In this document: piece after piece, positions 43,087-51,675 of the stretch
Position numbering within the stretch: position 1 is the stretch's first letter
Layout of the letters: each line of letters opens with the position of its first letter
Source: Clostridia bacterium
GTDB lineage: Bacteria > Bacillota > Clostridia > Christensenellales > UBA1242
NCBI GenBank assembly: GCA_017541375.1
Contig: JAFXZE010000005.1
Span: 62,001-126,000, forward strand
Length of the DNA: 64,000 bases
Direction: 5' to 3'
Notes under the pieces: generated by a model
What the model was told of the DNA's origin: nothing
The model's input: only the letters and a program-made list of their open reading frames with translations
Databases searched by the model: none
Position numbers and translations under genes: made by a program

Positions 43087-44580
43087 ATGACACACAAATT
43101 TTCAATGGATGCTTTAAAAGAACTCAAAGAAGAAGCCGTAAAAGCATCCCAAATTGGTAGGGATCCAAATGTTTTGGAACAATACTCCCAGCTTGGTGAG
43201 GCTCTCAATAGAATAATTTCTGATGTAGAGAGTGTACAAAAGGAGATATTGGACACAGAGCAAAATGCTCAATTACTTCCCGATGTTTACAACACCTCAT
43301 CAACCCTATCTGTTCTCTACCCTACAGGTGAGAATAAAGATGTAGATGCTGCTACAATTGAGACTGTAACAAGAATCAAAGAAGAGAGACTTGTTAAGAA
43401 ACAAGTTAGAGAAATGATTCAAGCTATTGAGGACACTATTGCTAAAAACATCGACGATCGCGACAATAAAGCAATACTCGAAAAAGAGCGCGCTGAACTT
43501 TTAAAAAGTATGGGCGAACTTCAAGAAGCTGACAACAAATTAGATGAAAAGAAAACAGCTTTTGAGATAGCAAATAAAGTAATAGACAGATCAAAATCAA
43601 AAGTAACACTAACCAAAGCTAAACACGAAACTAGTGTATTAAAAATTGAAGCAGTACAGGCTGCTATCAAAGAGTTGCAATCTTACATAAATGAACTTAA
43701 AATGGGCATAGAAGAGAATGCTAGAACTGAAGAAGAAGAGAAAGATAAGATTAGAAAAAGCGTTTGTGAGAAAAAGAAAGTTTGTATAGATCAAATCGAG
43801 GCTGAAATTGCTTTTAGAGAATTTTTAATAGAAAAATCTAAAGATTATATATATGGTGAAGCTGTTGATGATGAAACATTTAAAAAGGATCTAGATAAGG
43901 CCAGAAAGAATCCTATCAGAGGAAAATCTAAACAAGGCATCAAAAAACGTACCATTATGGGTCCATTAAAGCCATTTGCAAAAGCCTTAACTGAAACTCA
44001 ATCTGAAGAAGGTAGAAAGTTTATCGTAGATGGTAAAGAAGTAAGAGTAAACTACGAAGACCCAGAGTATGCTCGTAACAGAAATGTATTATTAGACAGA
44101 GTAAATAGAAAGATTGCCTTTGTAAAATCTGAAATTATTGCTGATGAAGAGAAAATTAAGAAGCTTCAAAATCAAAAATCTCAATTAAACAAATGTCTTG
44201 ACAAAGCTGTAAAGGAATATGACGACAAGATTGACTGTCAAAAACTTCGAATTAAAGAGACTGAGGATGAATTAAATAAATTATATGAAAAGCTTGAAGA
44301 TGTAAAGCAAAATGAGCTTTCTAAGAAAACCGCAGTAGAAGATGCTGAAAAAGCATTGCAAAAATCTGAAGAAGCTGTAAAACCTTTGGCTGACGAAGTT
44401 ACAGCAGCTGAGGCTGAAGTTACTGCTAAAGAAGCAATAGTAATAGCTAAATCAAACCGTGTAAAATATATGGTTGCTGAATTGGTAGATGCTTACGATG
44501 CTGAGCTTAACAATGCTATTGAAGAGGGATTTGAAGATATCTTCGCTCCACTAGACAAAGAAGAGCCTTTAACTAAATAA
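43087..44580 (+). CDS. Long coiled-coil protein, unknown function
   Basis: 497 residues, Lys/Glu/Ala rich, no signal or membrane helix. Long heptad stretches occur at residues 15-75, 95-240 and 325-480, interrupted by a basic region (KNPIRGKSKQGIKKRTI) near residue 285. The pattern suggests a rod-like or tropomyosin-like filament protein. A consensus promoter and a strong terminator surround it; the ribosome site is weak (CAGGT). No family recognised. Structural role is inference. Confidence 0.75.
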   Translation: MTHKFSMDALKELKEEAVKASQIGRDPNVLEQYSQLGEALNRIISDVESVQKEILDTEQNAQLLPDVYNTSSTLSVLYPTGENKDVDAATIETVTRIKEERLVKKQVREMIQAIEDTIAKNIDDRDNKAILEKERAELLKSMGELQEADNKLDEKKTAFEIANKVIDRSKSKVTLTKAKHETSVLKIEAVQAAIKELQSYINELKMGIEENARTEEEEKDKIRKSVCEKKKVCIDQIEAEIAFREFLIEKSKDYIYGEAVDDETFKKDLDKARKNPIRGKSKQGIKKRTIMGPLKPFAKALTETQSEEGRKFIVDGKEVRVNYEDPEYARNRNVLLDRVNRKIAFVKSEIIADEEKIKKLQNQKSQLNKCLDKAVKEYDDKIDCQKLRIKETEDELNKLYEKLEDVKQNELSKKTAVEDAEKALQKSEEAVKPLADEVTAAEAEVTAKEAIVIAKSNRVKYMVAELVDAYDAELNNAIEEGFEDIFAPLDKEEPLTK

Positions 44581-44584
44581 AGAT

Positions 44585-44611
44585 AAAACTGAGTAAACTA
44601 CTCAGTTTTTT
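44585..44611 (+). terminator. Terminator of the 497-residue coiled-coil gene
   Basis: AAACTGAGTA/TACTCAGTTT with a 3-base loop and T6. Confidence 0.85.
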
Positions 44612-44743
44612 ATTTGAATGTTGTTTATTAAAGCATTTTTTTGATGAAAAAAACATTTTTTCACCTCTTTATAATATAATATAATCATTAAATGTTATTT
44701 TCAAGTAATTAATTTTATTTTACCACATATTTTTGTGCGACAC

Positions 44744-44772
44744 TAGACAAAACGAAAAAAAGATGTTATAAT
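44744..44772 (+). promoter_or_regulatory. Promoter of dfx-valS
   Basis: TAGACA (44744-44749) and TATAAT (44767-44772), spacer 17. Confidence 0.65.
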
Positions 44773-44803
44773 GAGGTATTAAAAAAGTAAAGAGGTAAAT
44801 ATT

Positions 44804-45214
44804 ATGACAAATATCGTTTTTTATCGTTGTTCAGTTTGTGGAAATGTAGTTTTTAAAGTTTTGGACGGAGATCAACCCCTTTCTTGCTGTGGACAAGCTA
44901 TGCAAAAACTTATCCCTAACAAATCTACTGCATCGGAAGACACTCATGTACCTGTTGTAGCCTACACTGGTCGAAATCTTAGCGTAAGCATAGGTATTCT
45001 CCCACACCCAATGACAGCTGACCACTACATTCAATGGATCTTTATGGAATCTAGTCGCGGAGGTCAACTCTGCTACATGGAACCAAACAAAGCTCCTGAA
45101 ACCAACTTCATTTTGGAAAATGGTGTAATACCGTACTGCGTGTATGCATATTGTTCACAACACATGTTGTGGAAACGTGAAATCGATATTACAAAAGACT
45201 CGCAAGATATATAA
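44804..45214 (+). CDS. dfx: Desulfoferrodoxin (superoxide reductase)
   Basis: 136 residues. N-terminal desulforedoxin-type Fe site Cys9, Cys12, Cys28, Cys29 (CSVC, SCCG); C-terminal superoxide-reductase centre with His48, His68, His74, Cys117 and His120. The catalytic lysine next to the first histidine in most homologues (EKHVP) is missing here (EDTHVP); other superoxide reductases also lack it. It reduces superoxide to peroxide without releasing oxygen, a hallmark of anaerobes. AGAGG precedes ATG 44804; valS starts 12 bases after the stop. Confidence 0.93.
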   Translation: MTNIVFYRCSVCGNVVFKVLDGDQPLSCCGQAMQKLIPNKSTASEDTHVPVVAYTGRNLSVSIGILPHPMTADHYIQWIFMESSRGGQLCYMEPNKAPETNFILENGVIPYCVYAYCSQHMLWKREIDITKDSQDI

Positions 45215-45225
45215 AAGGAAGAAAA

Positions 45226-47616
45226 ATGTTAGATAAAAAGTATGATTTTAAAAATAGAGAACCGTATTGGCAAAATTATTGGGATGAGAATAACATTTAT
45301 GCATTTGATGAAAATGCAAAAGACAAATATATGATTGATACTCCCCCACCAACTATTTCTGGAAATATCCACTTGGGGGGTATTTTTAGCTATGTTCAAA
45401 CTGATACTATAGCACGTTTTCAACGAATGAATGGTAAATCAGTTTATTATCCATGGGGGTTCGATGATAATGGGCTCCCTACCGATAAATTTGTGCAAAC
45501 CAGAGAAAAAATTAATCTTCGTGAAATTTCTCGTGCTGAATACATAAAAATTTGTAACGAAACTACAGCTAGTTTTAAAGAAGTTTATAAAAACAACTTT
45601 AAAACAATGGGAATTAGTGCCAATTTTTCTAATCCATACTCGACGAACTCGGATAACACCCGTAAAATTAGCCAACAATCTTTCGTTACTTTGTACAAAA
45701 AAGGTGATATAGTACGCAGAAAATCCGCCACGCTTTGGTGTCCCGATTGTCAGACAGCTGTTGCTCAATCAGAACTTGAAAACAAAGAACTCGACAGCGC
45801 TATGAACTACATCACTTTTGGCGTAAAAGGTAGCGATGAAAGAATTAAAATAGGTACCACCCGCCCCGAACTTTTATGTGCTTGTGTATGTATATTTGTT
45901 CACCCTGATGACAAAGCTCGAGCACACTTAGTGGGAAAAACTGCGATTAGTCCACTATATAATGTGGAAGTACCTGTTATTGCTAACCCTGATTGTGATA
46001 TGGAAAAAGGTACGGGAGCCGTAATGTGCTGTACCTTTGGTGACGAAGCTGACGCTAAGTGGCAAAAAGAGTACAATCTTTCTATAAAAGAAGGTATCAC
46101 ATCTTACGGACGTATGACTGACTTAGCTGGAGAATTTGCAGGTCTTAAAATTGCTGAATGTAGAGCAAAAATTATTGAAAAGCTACGTGAGACCGGAATA
46201 CTTTACAACCAAGAAACCATGACACATAATGTAGCTACACATGAACGTTGTGGTAATCCTATAGAGATTTTAAGCACGCCTCAATGGTTTGTAAAACTAC
46301 TTGACAGAAAAGCAGAGATTTATAAAGCTGGAGAACAGGTTAAATGGTACCCTGAGCGTTTCAAAAAGCGTTTCTTAAACTGGGTTGATAACCTTAAGTG
46401 GGACTGGTGTATATCTCGACAACGTTACTTTGGCGTTCCTTTTCCTGTTTGGTATTGTGAAGATTGTGGTGAAATCATTGTGGCCGATTATGAAGACTTA
46501 CCTATAGATCCATTAATGACTCAACCTAAATGCGCTTGTCCAAAATGTGGCAGCAAAAAATTTAAACCAGAGACAGATATAATGGATACTTGGGCAACAA
46601 GTTCTCTAACACCACAAATTGGGCTAGATTTACTTACTCACGAAGGGCTTAGTGATAAATTTTTACCGCTTGATCTTCGCCCTACCGCACAGGATAATGT
46701 AACTGTATGGAATTTTTACACAGTAGCTAAATCTATTCTTCACTACAACAAATTGCCATGGAAAAACTCTGCTATAAGTGGCTGGGGACTTAGTGCTTCT
46801 GGACAAAAACTATCTAAATCAAAACCTAACAAAGGCACTCCCACCCCTCAAGAATGTAGAGAAAAATATTCCGCTGATGTAACCAGATACTGGGCCACAA
46901 ATGCCAGTCTTGGTAAGGATGTGTATATATCTGAGGAAGAGTTTAACAATGGATTTAAACTTATGCAAAAAATTTGGAATGCCAGCAAATTTGTGCTTTC
47001 GTTCTTAGATGGTTATACTCCAAAAAAATGTGAACTTTTACCTATGGACAGCTGGATAATTGAATGCTATAAACAAACATATGCTGCCTTTGTTTCATAC
47101 TTCAATAAATATGAAATGGGACTTGCGCTCAATGCTTTGGAGCAACTTTTCTGGAATTTCTGTGACAATTATATCGAAATTGCTAAAAATAGACTATATA
47201 AGCCCGAAATTTATGGAGAAAAAGCCAAAGAAAGTGCCCAATATGCAGCCAGTCAGGTTCTACTTGGAATGCTCAAGATGTTCTCTATATATATGCCCCA
47301 CATTACAGAAGAAATTTATCAAGACTCATTCGCAAAGCTAGAAAACAAAAAATCTATCCACATTAGTGGTTTGCTTGATTTAGGAAAAGTATCTGACAAA
47401 GACTTAATCGCCAAAGGTGATGAAGTTTGTGATATTGTTTCTATTATTAGAGGATACAAATCTCAAAAAGGTTTGAGCCTAAAAGAAGAACTTAATACGG
47501 TTTCTATTTCGGGGTATGATGACTTTGTAAAATCTTGTGAAGACGATATTAAGGCAGTAGGAAATATCAAAAAAATCATATTCAAAAATGGTGAAAAATC
47601 AGTAGAAATTAAATAA
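45226..47616 (+). CDS. valS: Valyl-tRNA synthetase (short form)
   Basis: 796 residues, about 80 shorter than common bacterial ValS and without the C-terminal coiled-coil arm. Class-I Rossmann core with a HIGH-type motif read as HLGG (residues 49-52), the DDNGLPTD segment diagnostic for this ValS type, and KLSKS (about 528-532) for KMSKS. Editing domain around residues 200-330 and zinc-like cysteine pairs (CPDC, CEDC, CPKCG). It charges tRNA-Val. It lies 12 bases behind dfx, with no T-box between, an unusual pairing. Terminator 47615-47646. Confidence 0.9.
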   Translation: MLDKKYDFKNREPYWQNYWDENNIYAFDENAKDKYMIDTPPPTISGNIHLGGIFSYVQTDTIARFQRMNGKSVYYPWGFDDNGLPTDKFVQTREKINLREISRAEYIKICNETTASFKEVYKNNFKTMGISANFSNPYSTNSDNTRKISQQSFVTLYKKGDIVRRKSATLWCPDCQTAVAQSELENKELDSAMNYITFGVKGSDERIKIGTTRPELLCACVCIFVHPDDKARAHLVGKTAISPLYNVEVPVIANPDCDMEKGTGAVMCCTFGDEADAKWQKEYNLSIKEGITSYGRMTDLAGEFAGLKIAECRAKIIEKLRETGILYNQETMTHNVATHERCGNPIEILSTPQWFVKLLDRKAEIYKAGEQVKWYPERFKKRFLNWVDNLKWDWCISRQRYFGVPFPVWYCEDCGEIIVADYEDLPIDPLMTQPKCACPKCGSKKFKPETDIMDTWATSSLTPQIGLDLLTHEGLSDKFLPLDLRPTAQDNVTVWNFYTVAKSILHYNKLPWKNSAISGWGLSASGQKLSKSKPNKGTPTPQECREKYSADVTRYWATNASLGKDVYISEEEFNNGFKLMQKIWNASKFVLSFLDGYTPKKCELLPMDSWIIECYKQTYAAFVSYFNKYEMGLALNALEQLFWNFCDNYIEIAKNRLYKPEIYGEKAKESAQYAASQVLLGMLKMFSIYMPHITEEIYQDSFAKLENKKSIHISGLLDLGKVSDKDLIAKGDEVCDIVSIIRGYKSQKGLSLKEELNTVSISGYDDFVKSCEDDIKAVGNIKKIIFKNGEKSVEIK

Positions 47617-47646
47617 AAAACACGTAGAAAAACTACGTGTTTTTTA
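47615..47646. terminator. Bidirectional terminator
   Basis: AAAAAACACGTAG/CTACGTGTTTTTT stem, loop AAAAA, between valS and the convergent BspA-type gene. Confidence 0.85.
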
Positions 47647-47669
47647 TTATTTGTTCAATTTAACACATA

Positions 47670-48155
47670 TTAAAATGGTATAAAATCAGGATTTTTTGAA
47701 CTAAAACTATTAATAAATACTCCCTGAGCAAAAACGGACATAGCTATTGCACCAAAATTAATTCCCATTATACTTTTAATGAAAATTTCATCAATAACAC
47801 CTTCAACACTACTATCCGCAAAAGCTGAAGCTGCTATTGAAACTTTGCGACCTGGCATTGGCATGAATATCTCTTCTATATTTTTGCACTTAAAAAATGC
47901 CTCATCATCAATTCGCCTTACTGTGCTAGGAATGCTTACTTTTCTAATACTATTTCTGCAATTGGTAAAGGCTCGCGCACCAATAACTTCAATTCCCTCA
48001 GGAATTATTATTGATTCTACTTTATTACTTCTAAAAGAATCAGCTCCTATTTGTGTTATCCCATTCCAAAAATCTGGGTTATTTCTCATTTTTATTACAT
48101 CTTTATTCGTAAATCTAGTTATTGTAAATCCTGTTTCATTCACAATTTTTCTCAT
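47670..48155 (-). CDS. BspA-type leucine-rich repeat protein
   Basis: 161 residues. Two to three LRR_5 repeats of about 23 residues are visible: ITQIGADSFRSNKVESIIIPEGIEVIGARAFTNC in outline, then the VSIPSTVRRIDDEAFFKCKNIEEI pattern. No signal peptide. Long versions of such proteins are surface adhesins; this short version lacks an export signal, so its place is uncertain. GGAG precedes ATG 48155. Confidence 0.75.
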   Translation of the reverse strand: MRKIVNETGFTITRFTNKDVIKMRNNPDFWNGITQIGADSFRSNKVESIIIPEGIEVIGARAFTNCRNSIRKVSIPSTVRRIDDEAFFKCKNIEEIFMPMPGRKVSIAASAFADSSVEGVIDEIFIKSIMGINFGAIAMSVFAQGVFINSFSSKNPDFIPF

Positions 48156-48212
48156 TTTATTTCTCCTTAATTAAATTTATTATTTTATCTATTTTTTGCA
48201 ATATCTATAATA

Positions 48213-48248
48213 CAAACAAAAACCACACGGAAATCTCCGTGTGGTTTT
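48213..48248 (-). terminator. Terminator of the 43-codon gene
   Basis: AAAACCACACGGA/TCCGTGTGGTTTT, a 13-bp stem followed by T5 on the minus strand. Confidence 0.85.
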
Positions 48249-48282
48249 GCTTGCTTTTTAAAACACACTTAGCATTGATCAC

Positions 48283-48414
48283 TCAATGCCTATACAATCG
48301 CAAAGCCTCCATCACAGCATTTTCCTTAGAACCGCGTGCAGAAAAAATGCACAAACCATATGTTTTTGCATTGCTTAATAACAAATATAAGTTAAAATTT
48401 TTCTCTGTACACAT
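48283..48414 (-). CDS. Small 43-residue protein with its own transcription unit
   Basis: A short frame opening at ATG 48414 and ending in LRLYRH. AAGGAG lies 10 bases upstream, a good promoter (48449-48477) and a strong terminator (48213-48248) enclose it. The protein has two cysteines, a Leu-rich middle (NLYLLLSNAKTYGLC) and a helical end (SKENAVMEALRLYRH). A second, 9-codon frame begins at ATG 48420 in another register and could be the translated one instead. No family recognised; the transcript might also be a small RNA. Confidence 0.5.
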   Translation of the reverse strand: MCTEKNFNLYLLLSNAKTYGLCIFSARGSKENAVMEALRLYRH

Positions 48415-48448
48415 AGTGCATTTTCTCCTTTTCAAAAATTTGGCTTGC

Positions 48449-48477
48449 ATTTTATCATATAAATGGGATATTGTCAA
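48449..48477 (-). promoter_or_regulatory. Promoter of the 43-codon gene
   Basis: TTGACA (48472-48477) and TAAAAT (48449-48454) on the minus strand, spacer 17. The following bases to 48553 are AT-rich with no other feature seen. Confidence 0.7.
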
Positions 48478-48553
48478 TACAATTTTAAAAATTTTTTTTT
48501 TACTTTATTTTTTAGTTATATAATAACTAAATATTTTAAAATATTTTTTAATA

Positions 48554-48583
48554 ATAAAAAAATCCCCATCATGTTGAGGAAAT
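48554..48583 (-). terminator. Terminator of the SDR gene
   Basis: TCCTCA/TGGGGA stem (one G-U) with T7 on the minus strand, right after the SDR stop codon. Confidence 0.7.
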
Positions 48584-48590
48584 TTTTCTA

Positions 48591-49328
48591 TTACGCACCG
48601 TATTGACCACCATCGATACGAATAACTTCATTATTTATAAAATCAGCCTTAGCACTAGCCAAAAAGGCTACTAAGTTTGCTACATCTTTCGCTGTTCCTA
48701 CACGATGTACAAAGATTTTTGCTACTTCGCTCTTGATAAATTCGTCATCCATCTGCTCTACTTCCCGTGGAGTCGCTATAAATCCTGCAGCCACAGCATT
48801 TACATTTACATAAGGTGCAAATTGCACCGCCAAATTGTGAGTGAGTGAAATCAGCCCAGCTTTACTCGCATCATAATCAACACACATTGGATAATATGTA
48901 TTGATACCATTTGTACTGGTGATATTTATTATCTTACCACAGTGTTGTTCCATCATAATAGCCCCGACTAGCTTGCTAAGTAAAAATGTCCCTACTAAGT
49001 TTACATCTAGAGTGTGACGAAATTCCTTCACGGTCTTGTCTTGAAACAAAGTATCTATTGAAATCCCTGCATTGTTTACCAATACATCAATTCTTCCAAA
49101 ATGATCCATTGCACAAGCAACCAACAAATTAATATCATCCTCATTGGTAAGATTACATTTTGCTGACAAGCACTGTGCCCCCAGCTTTTCACATTCTAGC
49201 AAAATATTATCCACTGGGTGAGTGTTGTGCACCAATATCAAATCATATCCGTTTCGAGCAAATTCAAGGGCAATCTCAGAACCAATTCCCCCACTAGCTC
49301 CAGTAATCAAAGCAACTTTTTTATCCAT
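48591..49328 (-). CDS. Short-chain dehydrogenase/reductase, FabG-like
   Basis: 245 residues of a classical SDR: TGASGGIG (residues 9-16) for NAD(P) binding, NNAG (about 87-90), Ser in NITSTNG near 138, and YDASK (about 153-157) giving the catalytic Tyr and Lys. Closest in pattern to 3-oxoacyl-ACP reductases, but no fatty-acid genes are adjacent, so the substrate is uncertain. GGAG precedes ATG 49328. Confidence 0.88.
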   Translation of the reverse strand: MDKKVALITGASGGIGSEIALEFARNGYDLILVHNTHPVDNILLECEKLGAQCLSAKCNLTNEDDINLLVACAMDHFGRIDVLVNNAGISIDTLFQDKTVKEFRHTLDVNLVGTFLLSKLVGAIMMEQHCGKIINITSTNGINTYYPMCVDYDASKAGLISLTHNLAVQFAPYVNVNAVAAGFIATPREVEQMDDEFIKSEVAKIFVHRVGTAKDVANLVAFLASAKADFINNEVIRIDGGQYGA

Positions 49329-49363
49329 AATAATCTCCTATTTATTTTAAAATTAATTTATAA

Positions 49364-49412
49364 CAAAAAATAATTGTCTCATTCTAGCTTTATACTTAGA
49401 ATGACAATTATT
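49364..49412 (-). terminator. Terminator of efp
   Basis: AATAATTGTC with an inner ATTCTA pairs with TAGAAT...GACAATTATT; T6 follows on the minus strand. The stem overlaps the stop codon. Confidence 0.8.
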
Positions 49413-49956
49413 AGTTTGCGCGCGAAAAATACTTTCCATCAGCTGTGGTCACAACAATTTTCTCGCCTTGAGTAATAAACTTTGGTACTCTGACCATAAG
49501 TCCTGTCTCAGTAATAGCAGCTAATTCGCTAGATGTTTCTTGGGTTGGGTCAAATTTTGTTACTGTCATGGTAAGTTTTTCTGGAATTGTTACACCCAAG
49601 ATTTCTTTGTCCAACATATCAACTTGCACTTCAAGATTTTCCAAGAAATAATCCTTATCGTCTCCGATTTGTACCGCAGACACCTCAATTTGCTCAAATG
49701 TAGTCATATCAGCAAAATAATAGGTGCTACCGTCATTGTACAAATATTGAGCATTGATGTGATTTATCATCGCAGCCTCACATTTGTAGTTTGTATTGAA
49801 ATTTCTTTCTAGTGTAGTTCCTGTACGTACATTTTTGATTTTTGTCTTCATAATCGCAGAACCTTTTCCAGGTTTCACATGCAAAAAGTCTATTACTTTG
49901 TATAGATCACCATCAATAATTACATGCATACCCTTTTTTACTTCTGAAATGTCCAT
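49411..49956 (-). CDS. efp: Elongation factor P
   Basis: 181 residues in three beta domains. KOW-like N-domain with HVKPGKGSA (residues 27-35), whose Lys reaches the peptidyl-transferase centre, and the closing VTTADGKYFSRA. It relieves ribosome stalling at polyproline. No EF-P modification gene is seen in the window. GGAGAG precedes ATG 49956. Confidence 0.96.
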   Translation of the reverse strand: MDISEVKKGMHVIIDGDLYKVIDFLHVKPGKGSAIMKTKIKNVRTGTTLERNFNTNYKCEAAMINHINAQYLYNDGSTYYFADMTTFEQIEVSAVQIGDDKDYFLENLEVQVDMLDKEILGVTIPEKLTMTVTKFDPTQETSSELAAITETGLMVRVPKFITQGEKIVVTTADGKYFSRAN

Positions 49957-50115
49957 AATATCTCTCCTTTACTCGTATAAGTTTATATCAAACAGATATT
50001 CGTTGTCAAGATTTTTTTTAAAATTTTTTCTCTATATAACAAAAACTTTTACAAATTCATTCAAAATTTGTCAAATATCTACATTTTGCGCATAGTTTTA
50101 TAATTAAAACGCCAC

Positions 50116-51567
50116 TTATTTAATCCTTGCCAAAGTTGATTTTAATCTTGCAATAGACTCATCTTTGCCCAAAACTTCCATAATTTCTGTAGCCCCACCT
50201 ACCGTAACTAGGCTGCCTGACACACTCAAACGTATTACCCACATCACACTCATCGCCTTTAGCCCCATCTCAGTAGCCAAACTGTTTAGTGCCTCAAATA
50301 GGTTGTCATTATTCCAGTCCTTCACTTTGCCTAAAACTTCTAATGATTTTGTCAGTACATTTTTAGCAATCTCGAGAGTGGTTTTCTTCTTGTCATTGGC
50401 GAGTAAATTAATATCAAAATCAGGTAACTTCTCGAAAAACTCAATTTTTTCTGGAATCTCACTCAAAATCTGCACACGAGGCTGAATAAGTTTTAATAAT
50501 GCATCCATATTCACCGTTTTATTTAAAACTTTCTCAATAAATGGCTTTGCGACTTTGTAAAAATCCTTGAGATTCATCTGTGTTAGATACTTCGCGTTCA
50601 TCCATTTGAGTTTCTCATAATCAAAAACTGATGAAGATTTGCGAATATCTTTAGGGTCAAAAACTTTGATTAGCTCTTCCATAGTGAAAAATTCTTCATC
50701 ACTATTCCCCAAGTGCCACCCAAGCAAAGCAATGTAATTTATCAGAGCCTCAGGCAAATATCCTGCCTCTACAAAATCACGAAATGCCACAGAGCCATGT
50801 CTTTTAGAAAATTTTACAATCTTACCTGTTTCTTTGTCTACTGTCATTATAATCGGCAAGTGATAATACTCGGGCAAAGTCCAGCCAAATGCCTTGTAAA
50901 TAAGAGTATAAAGTGCTGTAGTCATCAAATATTCGTTTCCACGCAACACATGCGTCACTCCCATTAAGTGATCATCAACTATGTGACAAAAATTATATGT
51001 AGGATAGCCATCAGACTTGAGCAGTACTATATCATACATTTCCTTGTGGCTGACTGTAATGTCCCCAAACACATTGTCATGATATGTGGTACTTTTATCG
51101 TCCTTTGGGGCATTAAACCTAATAACATACGGGGTTTTTGCTGTTAATTTCTTTTCAATTTCAGCTTTGCTAAGTTTTGCACAATCACAATGGTGCACTG
51201 TAAATTCACCCTCTACTTCAGTTTTTTCCTCTTCCCCACAAAAGCAATAATATGCGCTTTTATTGTCAATGAGTTTTCTAGCATATTCCTTATAAATATC
51301 AAGTCTCTCACTCTGGCGATATGGACCATTTTTTCCACCTATGTCAGGACCCTCATCATATTTTATATTACATGCGTGCAATGTATCAAAAATAACTTGC
51401 TCCGAATCAGCCACAAATCTATTGCGATCAGTGTCCTCAATTCGTAAAATAAACTTTCCTCCAGCATGTTTTGCTGTCAAATACTCATACAAACATGTGC
51501 GTAAATTCCCAATATGCATATATCCCGTTGGGCTAGGTGCATAGCGCGATACCACTTCTTTTTTCAT
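50116..51567 (-). CDS. gltX: Glutamyl-tRNA synthetase
   Basis: 483 residues. RYAPSPTGYMHIGNLRTC carries the HIGH-type motif (HIGN); KFSKRHG is the KMSKS-type motif near residue 255. A cysteine-rich segment (CFCG...HHCDC) near residues 110-130 sits where a zinc-like element lies in some GluRS. It charges tRNA-Glu, and possibly tRNA-Gln if an amidotransferase route is used. AAAGGAAAAG precedes ATG 51567; no T-box seen. Confidence 0.95.
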   Translation of the reverse strand: MKKEVVSRYAPSPTGYMHIGNLRTCLYEYLTAKHAGGKFILRIEDTDRNRFVADSEQVIFDTLHACNIKYDEGPDIGGKNGPYRQSERLDIYKEYARKLIDNKSAYYCFCGEEEKTEVEGEFTVHHCDCAKLSKAEIEKKLTAKTPYVIRFNAPKDDKSTTYHDNVFGDITVSHKEMYDIVLLKSDGYPTYNFCHIVDDHLMGVTHVLRGNEYLMTTALYTLIYKAFGWTLPEYYHLPIIMTVDKETGKIVKFSKRHGSVAFRDFVEAGYLPEALINYIALLGWHLGNSDEEFFTMEELIKVFDPKDIRKSSSVFDYEKLKWMNAKYLTQMNLKDFYKVAKPFIEKVLNKTVNMDALLKLIQPRVQILSEIPEKIEFFEKLPDFDINLLANDKKKTTLEIAKNVLTKSLEVLGKVKDWNNDNLFEALNSLATEMGLKAMSVMWVIRLSVSGSLVTVGGATEIMEVLGKDESIARLKSTLARIK

Positions 51568-51645
51568 AAACTTTTCCTTTTAAAACTTTATAGATTTTAT
51601 TATATCACATCATTTACTATCCTGTCAACAAACGCATGCTCTTTA

Positions 51646-51675
51646 CAAAAAAATAAGCACAACTGTGCTTATTTA
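51646..51675 (-). terminator. Terminator of the PH-domain protein gene
   Basis: AAATAAGCAC/GTGCTTATTT with a 4-base loop and T7 on the minus strand. Confidence 0.85.

Noticed and set aside
48239..48523. Plus-strand frame of 94 residues over the small transcription unit
   Set aside because: No ribosome site or promoter; it runs antisense through the terminator and promoter of the minus-strand unit.
50000..50115. T-box or riboswitch upstream of aminoacyl-tRNA synthetases
   Set aside because: No T-box TGGN-type bulge, specifier stem or antiterminator found before gltX or valS; the spacers are short or AT-rich.
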